Counted from the first letter of the stretch, positions 51,791-61,815 are shown. The stretch: DNA of 64,000 nucleotides from VBAU01 sp036005185 (GCA_036005185.1 DASYQS010000039.1:124001-188000); one strand, 5' to 3'. Numbers and translations: made by a program. Notes: a model not told the origin generated them from the sequence alone.

Positions 51791-54700
51791 TTAACTAAAC
51801 AGGTATTCTACATCTTCTCTTGAAAGACTCTTCACAAAAGTGGCGTCGTCAGCAATCAATTCTTTGGCCAACATTCGTTTCTTTTCTTGTAGCTGGAGAA
51901 TTTTATCTTCAATAGTATCCTTGCAGATCATGCGATAGGCAAAAATATTTTTTGTTTGTCCTATGCGGTGGGTTCGATCAATAGCTTGTTGTTCAACGGC
52001 AGGGTTCCACCAAGGGTCAACAATATAAACGTAATCGGCAGCTGTTAAATTCAAACCTACACCACCGGCTTTAAGCGAGATCAGGAAAACTCTTACGGTT
52101 TCATCATTCTGGAAACTTTGAATGGCTTTTTCTCTGTCGGGTGCAGAAGTACTGCCATCGAAATATTCAAACTTTACATCTAATTCGGTTAGTTTTTGTT
52201 TGATCAAAGCAAGCATGCCGAGGAATTGTGAGAAGATCAGTGCTTTGTGATTTCCTATATTCTCAGTGATCTCTCTCGTCAATTCATCCAGCTTAATAGA
52301 ATGATTCTCGAACTTCTCATCTTCATTCAATATCGCCGGTGAATCGCAGATTTGGCGAAGCTTCATCAACCCTTGTAATATTGTGAGCTGTGATCGTTGA
52401 ATACCCTGCATTTCAATTGTGCCCAATATCTGGTTACGGAAGTCATTACGGTAAGCATCATAGATCCTCCGTTGATCATCTTCCATTTCGCAAAACAAGA
52501 CCATTTCCTGTTTTTCGGGAAGATCTTTTGCAACCTGTTCTTTTGTACGACGAAGAATAAAGGGGTAAAGAATTTTTTTGAGATGGTCCTTTCTGTCTTC
52601 TTCACCAAACTTATCGATTGGAATGGAAAACTCCTGTCGGAAGAATTCCATAGTGCCCAGCATTCCCGGATTCAAAAAATTCATCTGAGCAAAAATGTCA
52701 AAGGTGTTATTCTGAAGAGGCGTTCCGCTCATACACAACCGGTGTTTTGCACTAAGGAGCGAGGCAGCTCTGGTAACTTTACTCGATGGATTTTTGATAG
52801 CCTGAGATTCATCAAGGATCACGTAATCAAATTCCACACTCATAAATAATTTTATATCACTTCTCAGAGTTCCGTATGTTGTAATGCTTATATCATAGTT
52901 CATCAACTCATCTTTTATTCTTGATCGCTGACCGCCATGATGAATATGATAGGTCAATGAAGGCGTAAATTTTTTGATCTCATTTTCCCAATTGTAAATA
53001 AGTGTAGTAGGACAAACCACCAAGGCCTTAATTTTTCCATGTTCTGCCTTAAAATGTTCAAGAAACGAAAGGGCCTGCACAGTTTTTCCCAAACCCATGT
53101 CATCGGCCAGAATGCCACCCCAACTTATTTCATGTAAATAATTCAACCACTGATAGCCAGCCACCTGATAAGGGCGAAGTATGTTTTGCAAATGATCGGG
53201 AGGTTCAATATTATTTATTTTATCAAATTCACGAAGCCGCTGATATTTTTCTTCTAGTTGAACGACAAGTTCATTTTCATCACGGTTCGCATATAATTCG
53301 TCAATTACACTTAGATGATAGCGGGATAATTTCAATGAATTTGTTTTTCCCTCGCCCACACGAAAAAGCAATGAATATTTTTTAATCCATTCCTCAGGTA
53401 AAATTCCAAGCGTTCCATCGTTAAGCTGAACAAATTGCTGTTTATTGGCCAATGCTCTTTTTACTTCTGCTACAGTTACTTGCTGATCCCCAAAAGCGAT
53501 ATTCACTTTTGCATCAAACCAATCAGTATTGCTGCTGATAAAGATTCTTGTTTGTGGCTTCGCCGTATTAAAACGGAAATTTTTCAACGCCTCAAAGCCA
53601 AATACGGGAACCTTCATTTCATTTATAGCATCTACAAATAAGAAGAACCAATTATTTCTCAACACATCGGTTCCTTTTAATGCCAATGCATGTGAATCTT
53701 CCTGGTAAATAAAATTGGAGTGAAGATTTTGCAGTTTTTGTATAAATATTTGTTCTGCTTCACGATTTCGGTGTACGATCAGCACTTTATCACCTTGTGG
53801 TACGATGATCTCATCTCTATCTCTTGCTTTTGTTTCATAACCTTTATAAGAAAAGGATGGCTGAAAAACGAGATAATCACCTTTTTCCAGCAAAAATAAT
53901 TTTACCTCCGGATCACCAGCTTTTACTTCTTGAACAAGCGACTGATCAAAATCAACCTTAAATTCTTTTGTGAGTGGCAGTACGAATTGGTGCAAAGTTT
54001 TATTCCATTCATCTGCACTGATTTCCATTTTTCCTTTCGGTAAAAATTTATCGATAACATCAATTACTTCCGTGTTCTTCCATAAGTAGGCCTGGTGGTT
54101 AAATAAAAATAAAAGCGGGCTGGGGCTTTCATTATCTTCTAATTCATGATCCAATCCATCTGCTTTTACATGACAGTGAATAGTATATTTTGCATTCTTG
54201 CTGATGGAAAAATGAGGTTTTGCCTCTTCTGGAGATAGTTTTAACTCTTGAAGATTATTTGTTTTAAAAGATTTTCCTGCTGGCAATTGAAAGGCAAGAG
54301 GTGCCGTCTCAAAATCGTTAAATAGTTTTTTTAATTTAGGAAGCAAATACTCAGCCATTAAGTTTTTTGTTTCATCTGCTAAGTCTTCTTGCTCATGGTG
54401 AATAATATTTTCCCAAATGCCTGAGAATGGAGAATTACGGCTGATATATTTATTGATCTCATTTTCTTGTAATTTTCTCAACAAACCAAGCGATTGTTTA
54501 TCCTGCTCACTATATTTAGCCGTATCGATATATTTAGTTAGATCCATTTTTTCCACCTTGCCCGTATATCCATTGTCCGAGTCATTACTTTCCCCATGTA
54601 CAACATCGATCGTGAAGTAAGGGAATGTTTTTTTATGAAAATTAAAAACAACACCCAGCCTATGCGATGATGGAACTACTACTTCTTTTTCTTCAACGGG

Positions 54701-55546
54701 TATAGGTCGTTCTTCGATGACTGCAGTTTGTTTGGCCGGCACAGTAACGACCGAAGCAATTTTTTTGATGCCTATATCCAAGACCCTCAAAAAAGGCTTA
54801 CCATCCTTATAAGTAAACTCAAATTTTCCGGCGAGGTCGTCATTCAACGAATAACCGTAGGCTTCAAGTAATTTATTTTTTTCTTTATCCCAGTTGCGAA
54901 TGCTATCAAAATAATGAGGACCATACGAATTCAGCAATTGCAAAAAAACGATCACTTTTGGCAAACAAAGCGGATGCTCGTGATCAACGTAATCACAGCT
55001 GGTATCAAAATTCCTTTCCTCATTTTTACTGATGATAACCTTGTAAGTATTGCCCTCAAGAGGAACGGTAGCTTTTACTGTTTCATTTTTAGCAAACTCA
55101 ATATTTGCCTTATTGGTGCGAAGAAATTTTTCAGCCTCAGTAAATACAGCTGGTGAAGAAAGCAATCGCAATGATTTCAGGTCAATGAATTTCATCTTTG
55201 CCACTGTATGCCTTTGATCATACTCCACTTCATCTGCATCAAGCATGTTTTTATCGATCATTTCCTGCAGTTGAAAAAGCGAAGCAGCTTCGTGGCGGCA
55301 TATATCGCCTAAATTGTACGGGCAAGTACATCTTACTGACAGAGATTTCGGGTCTTTTATTTTTTGGATATATACTTTATAAAAGGTAGAGTAGATATCA
55401 TCTTTTACTCTAAATACGGCTGAGCCAAAAAGATTATCATATTCAACCAGCTCAACAAAACCGATAGCGTGAATTTTTTTTCCACGGCGAATTACTTCAT
55501 CGGTTCCATGTGTATAAACATACTTAATTAGGTGCGGGAGGGCCAA
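51791..55546 (-). CDS. SNF2-family helicase with SWIM zinc finger
   Basis: The 1251-residue protein has an N-terminal SWIM-type zinc finger (CTCPYNLGDICRHEAASLFQL, as CTC...CRH, about 71-85). A long middle region follows, then a SNF2/Rad54-type ATPase: Walker A DDMGLGKTVQAL, DESQ box LDESQAIKNP, motif RLCMSGTPLQNN, and the helicase C-terminal LSLKAGGVGLNLTAADYV-like SLKAGGVGLNLTAAD with DRTHRIGQ. It is a DNA-dependent motor of the HepA/RapA-like bacterial group, possibly acting on RNA polymerase or chromatin-like complexes. The gene stands alone. Confidence 0.92.
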   Translation of the reverse strand: MALPHLIKYVYTHGTDEVIRRGKKIHAIGFVELVEYDNLFGSAVFRVKDDIYSTFYKVYIQKIKDPKSLSVRCTCPYNLGDICRHEAASLFQLQEMIDKNMLDADEVEYDQRHTVAKMKFIDLKSLRLLSSPAVFTEAEKFLRTNKANIEFAKNETVKATVPLEGNTYKVIISKNEERNFDTSCDYVDHEHPLCLPKVIVFLQLLNSYGPHYFDSIRNWDKEKNKLLEAYGYSLNDDLAGKFEFTYKDGKPFLRVLDIGIKKIASVVTVPAKQTAVIEERPIPVEEKEVVVPSSHRLGVVFNFHKKTFPYFTIDVVHGESNDSDNGYTGKVEKMDLTKYIDTAKYSEQDKQSLGLLRKLQENEINKYISRNSPFSGIWENIIHHEQEDLADETKNLMAEYLLPKLKKLFNDFETAPLAFQLPAGKSFKTNNLQELKLSPEEAKPHFSISKNAKYTIHCHVKADGLDHELEDNESPSPLLFLFNHQAYLWKNTEVIDVIDKFLPKGKMEISADEWNKTLHQFVLPLTKEFKVDFDQSLVQEVKAGDPEVKLFLLEKGDYLVFQPSFSYKGYETKARDRDEIIVPQGDKVLIVHRNREAEQIFIQKLQNLHSNFIYQEDSHALALKGTDVLRNNWFFLFVDAINEMKVPVFGFEALKNFRFNTAKPQTRIFISSNTDWFDAKVNIAFGDQQVTVAEVKRALANKQQFVQLNDGTLGILPEEWIKKYSLLFRVGEGKTNSLKLSRYHLSVIDELYANRDENELVVQLEEKYQRLREFDKINNIEPPDHLQNILRPYQVAGYQWLNYLHEISWGGILADDMGLGKTVQALSFLEHFKAEHGKIKALVVCPTTLIYNWENEIKKFTPSLTYHIHHGGQRSRIKDELMNYDISITTYGTLRSDIKLFMSVEFDYVILDESQAIKNPSSKVTRAASLLSAKHRLCMSGTPLQNNTFDIFAQMNFLNPGMLGTMEFFRQEFSIPIDKFGEEDRKDHLKKILYPFILRRTKEQVAKDLPEKQEMVLFCEMEDDQRRIYDAYRNDFRNQILGTIEMQGIQRSQLTILQGLMKLRQICDSPAILNEDEKFENHSIKLDELTREITENIGNHKALIFSQFLGMLALIKQKLTELDVKFEYFDGSTSAPDREKAIQSFQNDETVRVFLISLKAGGVGLNLTAADYVYIVDPWWNPAVEQQAIDRTHRIGQTKNIFAYRMICKDTIEDKILQLQEKKRMLAKELIADDATFVKSLSREDVEYLFS

Positions 55547-55794
55547 ACTATTTCAAATTTAGGTTTTCAGATCTTAGATTGACGAATTTGCTTTTTATTG
55601 AATCTGAAATCGCAACTCACAAATCTAAAATCTCTATTGGGCAATCTGCAAAAATAAAGGAATGTGACCCTCATTTCCTTGTAAAAAACAAAGAATTAAG
55701 AAATAATTGTTGTTAGCATCGTGAAGCAAAAAAATGAAGTATCTTGCTAGATTTTTTAATTCACTAAGCGGAGTAAATCAGTCCATCTACCCTT

Positions 55795-56526
55795 TCATGA
55801 TTTCACTATTAATTTCCCTTCGCGATAAATAGGAAGAACATTTGCCTCATCAGCAGTTAAGCAATACCTAATGTCTTTTTCCAATCCAAAATTCATGAGC
55901 CGATGATAATGCGAGGCATTATTCTTTTTTATAAATCCAAAAAGGTCTTTTTTCGCTTTTTCATACATTGCTTCAGCCATGTGCGATGAATCACAATTGA
56001 TATCAAAGTGATCTTTAATTTTTAAGATAACGGCACCTGCAAATAAAGCATCTTCCATATTCACTTTATCCTTCCATGCAGCGCAACCAAGAATTACATT
56101 TTTTTTCATTTCGACTAAATGGTCACATACAGCAGAAAGGTTAGTGAATGAACCAGTAACGATCTCTGTTGCCCCTTTTTCTAACGCCATGTGAAGAAGC
56201 CTTGTTCCGTTTGTCGTTGTAAGCACTAACGTTTTTCCTTCAATAAACTTTCTTGGATATTCAAAGGGTGAGTTGCCATTTACCAGCCCTTCGGCAATTT
56301 TTCCATCTCTCTCACCCGCGGTGATCCCTTCTATTTGTCGCCCTAATTCAATGCACCGGCTTACACTATCAACGGGGATAACGCATTTGGCTCCATTATA
56401 CAATGCAGCAGCAATGGTAGAAGTTGCTCTCAGCACATCAATAATCACAACGATACTGTTGTTTACATCATATAAGTGCACAAGAGCCGGTGAAAGTGAT
56501 GTGTGTAGCGAAGGCTTGTTACTCAT
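55795..56526 (-). CDS. comB: 2-phosphosulfolactate phosphatase (ComB)
   Basis: The 243-residue protein matches ComB: VVIIDVLRATSTIAAALYNGA (about 26-46), AGERDGKIAEGLVNGNSP (70-87), LTTTNGTRLL (101-110) and ILGCAAWKDKVNMEDALFAG. ComB dephosphorylates 2-phosphosulfolactate in the coenzyme M pathway of methanogens; in bacteria it is linked to sulfolactate. Neither ComA nor ComC is in the window. Sulfonate products such as sulfonolipid precursors are a possible end in this phylum, but this is unproven. It is followed 26 bases away by an SRPBCC gene on the same strand. Confidence 0.85.
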   Translation of the reverse strand: MSNKPSLHTSLSPALVHLYDVNNSIVVIIDVLRATSTIAAALYNGAKCVIPVDSVSRCIELGRQIEGITAGERDGKIAEGLVNGNSPFEYPRKFIEGKTLVLTTTNGTRLLHMALEKGATEIVTGSFTNLSAVCDHLVEMKKNVILGCAAWKDKVNMEDALFAGAVILKIKDHFDINCDSSHMAEAMYEKAKKDLFGFIKKNNASHYHRLMNFGLEKDIRYCLTADEANVLPIYREGKLIVKS

Positions 56527-56552
56527 TCAAGCAAAAGTAACGGAAAGAGAAT

Positions 56553-57029
56553 TTACTTTTCCAGCAGCCTTCTCCATTTATTTGTTTCTGCGTATTCTTT
56601 AATGACCTGATTACGCTGCTGCAGTAAATTTTTTAAATAGCGAGTGAGATAAAAGGAGTTGAGCAATTTTCCAATGCTGCCATAGGGGATTTCGTAATGA
56701 AACAAATCAATCATAATAGTTCCATTTTCACATGGTTTAAAAAAATGTTCGTGTTTCATTTCTTTAAATGAACCCTGCGCCTGTTCATCAACAAACCGCA
56801 TAGGCTTCTGCATTTCTATTATTTTAATACGCAGTATTCTTGTTTTAAAAAAATGTTTTGCTTTCCAGGTAACAGTTTCGTCTTTATTGATCAGGCCAAA
56901 TCTTGTGCCCGCTACGGCTTCTTCCTTATGTTGCTTCATGGACTCTTTGTGCAGTTCAATGTTACGGCTGAGGTCGAACACCCTTTCTACAGGCGCTTCG
57001 ATAAAAGTGGTAAGATGAATTAAAGGCAT
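56553..57029 (-). CDS. SRPBCC-family ligand-binding protein
   Basis: The 158-residue protein has the START/SRPBCC helix-grip pattern: FIEAPVERVFDLSRNIELHKES (about 8-29), alternating strands, and a long C-terminal helix (LTRYLKNLLQQRNQVIKEYA). It contains TFIEAPVERVF at the start, a common opening for the family. A lipid or polyketide ligand is likely but not defined. It lies just upstream of comB on the same strand and just downstream of gcvT. Confidence 0.85.
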   Translation of the reverse strand: MPLIHLTTFIEAPVERVFDLSRNIELHKESMKQHKEEAVAGTRFGLINKDETVTWKAKHFFKTRILRIKIIEMQKPMRFVDEQAQGSFKEMKHEHFFKPCENGTIMIDLFHYEIPYGSIGKLLNSFYLTRYLKNLLQQRNQVIKEYAETNKWRRLLEK

Positions 57030-57100
57030 GGGATATGGATTAGTATCGTTGGTAAAATATTATTTTTTTCGTGAAGAAGCAAGCGATTGTAAAATCAATT

Positions 57101-58186
57101 TTATGAAAATGGGATTTTTGCCACTTTCGCTTGTAAAAGTTTATCACGAACTTTTATATAAATGGAGGTATCAAGAGCCGAAAAAGCTTTTCTTACATAA
57201 CCCATTCCGATGGCTTTACCCAAGCTTGGTGATTGAGTTCCCGAGGTTACTACTCCAATCACTGAACCAGCAAAATCTTTTATCTCATATCCGTGTCGAG
57301 GAATCCCTTTTTCGGTCATTTCGAATCCCACTAGTTTTCGCTCCACTCCTTCTGCCTTTTGCTTTTCTAAGATTTTCTTTGCTATAAAATCTTTATTGAA
57401 TTTTGTTATCCACCCAAGTCCCGCTTCCAGCGGAGAAGTTGAGTCGTCAATATCATTACCATAAAGGCAGTATCCCATTTCCAAACGCAGGGTATCTCTG
57501 GCACCCAAGCCAATCGGTTTTAGGCCTTGTGGTTTTCCTGTTTCAAAAATAGTGTCCCAGATTTTACCGGCAGCGCCATCCTTGTCTTCAAAATAAATTT
57601 CAACCCCTCCTGCACCCGTATAACCTGTTGCGCTTATAAGCACATTATCTACTCCGGCAAATTTTCCTTTTGCAAATGTGTAATACTTTAGATTTAAGAT
57701 GTCCATTTCTGTAAGGGGCTGCAAAATTTTTGTAGCATTAGGACCCTGAACCGCCAATAAGCAAGTTTTATCTGAAATATTATGCATCTCCGCATTGTTG
57801 TGATTAAATGAGCTTATCCAGTTCCAATCTTTTTCAATATTGGATGCATTGACCACAATCATATAAACTTTATTTTCTTCAATGCAATAAATCAGGAGAT
57901 CGTCAATAATTCCTCCACTTTCATTTGTCATGCAACTATATTGCGCTTTGCCTGCAGTAAGTTTTGATGCATCGTTCGTTGTTACTCTTTGTATAAGATC
58001 TAAAGCATTTTCTCCCTTTAAAATAAATTCGCCCATGTGGCTTACATCAAACACACCTGCGTTATTCCTAACTGTGGAATGTTCCTCATTGATGCCAGTA
58101 TAACTAATGGGCATGTTGTAGCCTGCAAACTCAGCCATCTTGGCCCCCAACGCAATATGTTTATTGGTGAAAGGAGTATTTTTCAT
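57101..58186 (-). CDS. gcvT: Glycine cleavage T protein (aminomethyltransferase)
   Basis: The 361-residue protein is GcvT: N-terminal GAKMAEFAGYNMPISYTGINEEH, AGVFDVSHMGEF, the folate-site DDLLIY and MIVVNASNIEKD, and QGPNATKILQ. The C-terminal region has LGARDTLRLEMGYCLYGNDID and SPSLGKAIGMGYV. It transfers the aminomethyl group from the H protein to tetrahydrofolate, releasing ammonia. gcvH and gcvP are not in the window. A terminator for the gene upstream lies just before its start. Confidence 0.95.
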   Translation of the reverse strand: MKNTPFTNKHIALGAKMAEFAGYNMPISYTGINEEHSTVRNNAGVFDVSHMGEFILKGENALDLIQRVTTNDASKLTAGKAQYSCMTNESGGIIDDLLIYCIEENKVYMIVVNASNIEKDWNWISSFNHNNAEMHNISDKTCLLAVQGPNATKILQPLTEMDILNLKYYTFAKGKFAGVDNVLISATGYTGAGGVEIYFEDKDGAAGKIWDTIFETGKPQGLKPIGLGARDTLRLEMGYCLYGNDIDDSTSPLEAGLGWITKFNKDFIAKKILEKQKAEGVERKLVGFEMTEKGIPRHGYEIKDFAGSVIGVVTSGTQSPSLGKAIGMGYVRKAFSALDTSIYIKVRDKLLQAKVAKIPFS

Positions 58187-58235
58187 TACAGAAATTTGTG
58201 TGCAAATGTAAAAGCAATTTGTTTTTTAGCCTTAA

Positions 58236-58266
58236 AAAGAAAGGCCCCGTTAAAAAACAGAGCCTT
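58236..58266 (-). terminator. Terminator of the PspC-domain gene
   Basis: On the minus strand AAGGCTC pairs with GGGCCTT around a T/A-rich loop and is followed by TCTTTTT. It lies 39 bases after the stop of the 58305-60509 gene. Confidence 0.65.
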
Positions 58267-58269
58267 CGA

Positions 58270-58285
58270 TCCCGACAAGTCGGGA
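58270..58285. repeat. Small palindrome TCCCGAC-AA-GTCGGGA
   Basis: A 7-bp perfect stem with a two-base loop in the spacer after the PspC gene. It is the kind of short intergenic palindrome that is often repeated around a genome; only this copy is in the window. Confidence 0.4.
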
Positions 58286-58304
58286 CTCCAACTTCAACCG
58301 AGTT

Positions 58305-60509
58305 TTAGTTGAGCAAATTTGTGAACGAAAAAATCGGGGAATAAGCTACTGATTCAACATTGTGATCAGGGTTACTAACTTGCCTCTCTTTTTTTATATT
58401 TTTATTCGGAATAGTATCCTGTAATCTCTTTTTATCCTCATCAAGTTGCCTGCGATCTTCTTCTAATTTTTTTTCTCTTTCTTGGATGCTTTTTTTCAAG
58501 TCCTTTTTTTCATTATATCGATATTCATCATCCTTTTGTTTTTTTTCTTCTTCTTCCTCGGGATTTATCAATTTACCATCGCTTTGCATTGTGTAATCAA
58601 TCCCTGGTTTCAAATTGGAATAATCATCATAGTCCCAATCGCTTTGCCAACGGCGTCCCCAATAGCGTCTTTCTTTCCATGTTCTTCGCACAGCCCAAGG
58701 ATTGAAGGCATGCAGCACCGATTCATCAAAACTGATTTTCTTTCCTACAGGTATTTCAATTTCGACGATCACGCCTTGTCCGCGAAACTTACTATTCTTA
58801 TGAATAGCTAATCCGCTACCCATATTTAAAATGCTGTCCTGAGAGCTTAAGTTGAAGATCGTTTGTGAAGCTCTATTTTTAACGTCGGTTAAATTACTGC
58901 CAGCACTGTACTTATACATTCTAACATGATATAAGGTATCGTCACTTTTATCATATCTTATTTTAACATTGTTGTACTTCAAGCTATCGTCTGTAATATC
59001 CCACCCCGCGTTATCATCATGTATCCACCAAACAGTTCCATTATAACGGATTTCAGGTTCATTTACTTTTACAATCATTTTTCCTTTTGCAGGCTGAGTT
59101 ATTGGAACTTCAATTGCATCCGTTCTATCATAAACTCTTAGATCTTTTGCAATGCTTGCAGCGAATGTGATTGCGCAAATCCAGCCAACCAGCCACAAAC
59201 CTCCGAAGATCCAGCCGAGGTGAGGACTTTTTGATCGTACCCTTACTATTCTTCTGATTAACCATGTCATAAAAGCTACAACAGGTATCGTGATAAAAAA
59301 TAATAACGTTCCCCAGGCAGAAAGCTTTTGAAGATTACTTGTCCATAAAAAATTGTTTACAGGCCATGAAGTGATTCCGCCAAAGATCAGGATCATTAAC
59401 GCTGCAAACAGAAACAATGCAATGCATCCGGCAATAAAAATGAAGAATGCTTTGAAAAGAACGCCTATGATATGCGCAATTCCTCTTACAGCAGGTCGGG
59501 TAGTATCCGCCACCTCGCTAGCCCACACTTTTCCTCTTGTGTTAGCAAATTCTTTCGCTCTGTCGCCAATCTGTTGTGCAGATGTTTTTACTTCCTCACC
59601 CCAATTTTGCATGCGGGTCTTAACATCGCTCATTCCTTCTTGCACATTTTGCCGGATGGTATTTACGTCCACTCTTTCTCCCCGCATTTCCATTTTCTCA
59701 AATGGGCTTCTTGCTTCAGGTAATACCATCCAAAGAATAATGTAAGCAAGTATAAATGTGCCGGTAAATGGAGCAATGAATAGGTTTGGAAAAATATCAC
59801 GATGCCATGCGAAGAAAATACCATTAAAGGTTCCAAAAATTATGTTCAGTAATAGCGGAGACAGCAATATTAGCCGGATGATCCATGCCTGTATCTTGAA
59901 ATAAGCCCCCAAACCGCCTGCAACGCCGGCAATGATTTTATCATCTGGATTGCGGAATAATCTTTTCCCTCTGTAATTATCCAAATCCTTAGATGGTAAT
60001 ACTATCCAAAGAATAATGTAAAGCAGAATTCCGAAGCCTGCGGTAAAAACAAAAAGCAACATTAAAATTCTCATAACCGCAGGATCTATATCAAGGTAGT
60101 TTGCAATGCCGGAAGCCACGCCACCCAGAATTTTATCACTTGAATTACGATATAACCTCCCTCTTTTTTTACCTGGATATGCTTCTTCTTTTGAAGAAGT
60201 TTGTTGTTTTTGTGCCCCGGCAGAAATTGTTTCGGCTTCTGCTGCATCAAAATCTTCAGGCCTTCCCATGGATGAAATAATTTCATCTATATCTGCGTCT
60301 GTAACTGAATCAGCCCCCCTTCTTATTTTCTCATTCATTAATTCAGCAATACGGCTTTCAATATCATTAATGATCTCGTCGCGACCTTCTTCATTTACAA
60401 AATACCTGCGAAGACTTTCAATATATGCCTGGAGTTTTTCGTAAGCAGAATCTTCAATCGGTATTACTCTGCCGCTCAGGTTTATGTTGATGATCTTTTT
60501 CATTGTCAT
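58305..60509 (-). CDS. PspC-domain membrane protein, probable anti-sigma-like/envelope sensor
   Basis: The 734-residue protein has an N-terminal cytosolic helical region (about 1-95) and two PspC domains in tandem (near 115-175 and 180-275, each with a GGVASGI/AGVAGGLGAY-type start). Further membrane segments follow (near 350-450), then a periplasmic beta region and a charged coiled-coil end (KKDLKKSIQEREKKLEEDRRQ). PspC domains belong to phage-shock envelope-stress systems. It is preceded 43 bases upstream by padR on the same strand, and the pair is a recurring Bacteroidota arrangement. Confidence 0.85.
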   Translation of the reverse strand: MTMKKIININLSGRVIPIEDSAYEKLQAYIESLRRYFVNEEGRDEIINDIESRIAELMNEKIRRGADSVTDADIDEIISSMGRPEDFDAAEAETISAGAQKQQTSSKEEAYPGKKRGRLYRNSSDKILGGVASGIANYLDIDPAVMRILMLLFVFTAGFGILLYIILWIVLPSKDLDNYRGKRLFRNPDDKIIAGVAGGLGAYFKIQAWIIRLILLSPLLLNIIFGTFNGIFFAWHRDIFPNLFIAPFTGTFILAYIILWMVLPEARSPFEKMEMRGERVDVNTIRQNVQEGMSDVKTRMQNWGEEVKTSAQQIGDRAKEFANTRGKVWASEVADTTRPAVRGIAHIIGVLFKAFFIFIAGCIALFLFAALMILIFGGITSWPVNNFLWTSNLQKLSAWGTLLFFITIPVVAFMTWLIRRIVRVRSKSPHLGWIFGGLWLVGWICAITFAASIAKDLRVYDRTDAIEVPITQPAKGKMIVKVNEPEIRYNGTVWWIHDDNAGWDITDDSLKYNNVKIRYDKSDDTLYHVRMYKYSAGSNLTDVKNRASQTIFNLSSQDSILNMGSGLAIHKNSKFRGQGVIVEIEIPVGKKISFDESVLHAFNPWAVRRTWKERRYWGRRWQSDWDYDDYSNLKPGIDYTMQSDGKLINPEEEEEKKQKDDEYRYNEKKDLKKSIQEREKKLEEDRRQLDEDKKRLQDTIPNKNIKKERQVSNPDHNVESVAYSPIFSFTNLLN

Positions 60510-60552
60510 AAAATTTTTTGGTTGAAGCTCTCCGCTGATGCAGAGAAAAATG

Positions 60553-60903
60553 TTATTGGTTGAGTGGTTCGTTTGATTTTTTGTTTGCTAAAGCATTTAC
60601 GCCATTTGCCAACTCCTGCCAGGTTTGTTCAAGCTCTTTGTAAAAGGACTCACCTTTTGGAGTCAGCGAAAAGTACTTTCTAGGGGGTCCTGAGTTACTT
60701 TCTACCCAGCGATAGGTGAGCATCTCTGCATTTTTCAATCTTGTGAGCAAAGGGTATAAGGTACCTTCCAGAATGTGAAGACCCGCAGTTTTCATCTCCT
60801 CTACTATGTCGCTGGGATAAGCCTCTCCTCGGCGAATAATAGAGAGAATGCAGAATTCGAGTATTCCCTTCCTCATCTGGCTTTGTGTATTCTCTATGTT
60901 CAT
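60553..60903 (-). CDS. PadR-family transcriptional regulator
   Basis: The protein has the PadR winged helix: MRKGILEFCILSIIRRGEAYPSDIVEEM, then LHILEGTLYPLLTRLKNAEMLTYRWVES and GPPRKYFSLTPKGESFYKEL. The ATG at 60903 (MNIENTQ) is preferred; the open frame extends to a TTG at 60927. It is about 116 residues, normal for the short PadR-s1 type. It regulates the downstream PspC gene and probably itself, from a palindromic operator at 60960-60986. Confidence 0.92.
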   Translation of the reverse strand: MNIENTQSQMRKGILEFCILSIIRRGEAYPSDIVEEMKTAGLHILEGTLYPLLTRLKNAEMLTYRWVESNSGPPRKYFSLTPKGESFYKELEQTWQELANGVNALANKKSNEPLNQ

Positions 60904-60942
60904 AATCAGGTTTGAATATTTCCTCAAATCAACTTAACGGCA

Positions 60943-60986
60943 TAAAGATAGGGCGATATTTGGTACTATGCAACACATAGTACCAA
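60943..60986 (-). promoter_or_regulatory. padR promoter with overlapping PadR-type operator
   Basis: The perfect palindrome TTGGTACTATG (60960-60970), CAACA, CATAGTACCAA (60976-60986) is of the ACTATG...CATAGT type seen before PadR genes. On the minus strand a TTG inside its centre (60971-60973) is followed after 20 bases by TATCTTTA at 60943-60950, one mismatch from TAnnTTTG. The operator therefore covers the -33 box, consistent with autorepression. Confidence 0.75.
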
Positions 60987-61147
60987 GTTTTTTTAAGTAA
61001 TGGTTAATAAAATGAAGCAATAATTAGATTGAAAAACAAGCCTGTGGCCTATTTCAGGAAAATCAGCTTAAATAGAAATAAGGTTATCCCATTTTATGAA
61101 TGGTAATAAAATGGAAGTAAGCGGTAGAATTGAATTGAGAGAAGATT

Positions 61148-61681
61148 TTAATGCGACCCCAGATATTGGGAATCATAATTGCCAGGATCTGCAATCATAT
61201 ACTTCTTTACATTATTGATCAACATTTCATCCAAAACATCAACCACATTTTTATAAGAAGATTTTTTGCCGGGCTTTATAAGCACGATTAATTCTCTCTG
61301 AGCAATGTTTCTTTCTTCAAGATCATTTTGCTTTCCTCGAATGACATTGCCTAAGCCGTTTATTTCACTATAAGATGTTTGATAAATCTGATGATTCATT
61401 ATGGCAGTCTCTTCTAATCCGAAATAATAGAATACCTTGTCATCACTCCCCAATAAAATAGTTAATGATTTTGACTCTTGTATTTTTGTTGAATCGCCTT
61501 CATGCGGCATGTATAAATTGGTAACGGCTGGTTTTGAAACTTCTGTAGTAAAAATAAAAAAAGCAATAAGCAAAAAGCCGAGATCAACCATGGGGGTCAT
61601 ATCAATTTTCAAGTTTGCTTTTTTCATTCTTTGAACACCACCTTTATTGCGGGTTGGTTCTCCAATATTTAATTCAGTCAT
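61148..61681 (-). CDS. exbD: ExbD/TolR-family biopolymer transporter
   Basis: The 177-residue protein has a short cytosolic N-terminus, one transmembrane helix (LGFLLIAFFIFTTEV, about 34-48, with the conserved Asp just before it in DMTPMVDLGFL), and a periplasmic domain. ExbD with ExbB couples the proton gradient to TonB-dependent outer-membrane transport. No exbB or tonB is adjacent, so the partner lies elsewhere. The beta-barrel proteins at 45-51 kb could be users of such energy. Confidence 0.9.
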   Translation of the reverse strand: MTELNIGEPTRNKGGVQRMKKANLKIDMTPMVDLGFLLIAFFIFTTEVSKPAVTNLYMPHEGDSTKIQESKSLTILLGSDDKVFYYFGLEETAIMNHQIYQTSYSEINGLGNVIRGKQNDLEERNIAQRELIVLIKPGKKSSYKNVVDVLDEMLINNVKKYMIADPGNYDSQYLGSH

Positions 61682-61815
61682 AACTCAGTTTCTTATAAGA
61701 CGCAGTCAATAAAAGTTTCCATATTTGGTATGTTATGTTGATCACGGCATTTATGGCATTGACTTTGGTCATTTAGTTTCAGATTATTTGTATTTAGCTT
61801 TATAAAAAAATTACA

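Noticed and set aside
51791..55546. SNF2/SWIM helicase as part of a defence island
   Set aside because: No nuclease, methylase or phage gene flanks it; the neighbours are housekeeping genes.
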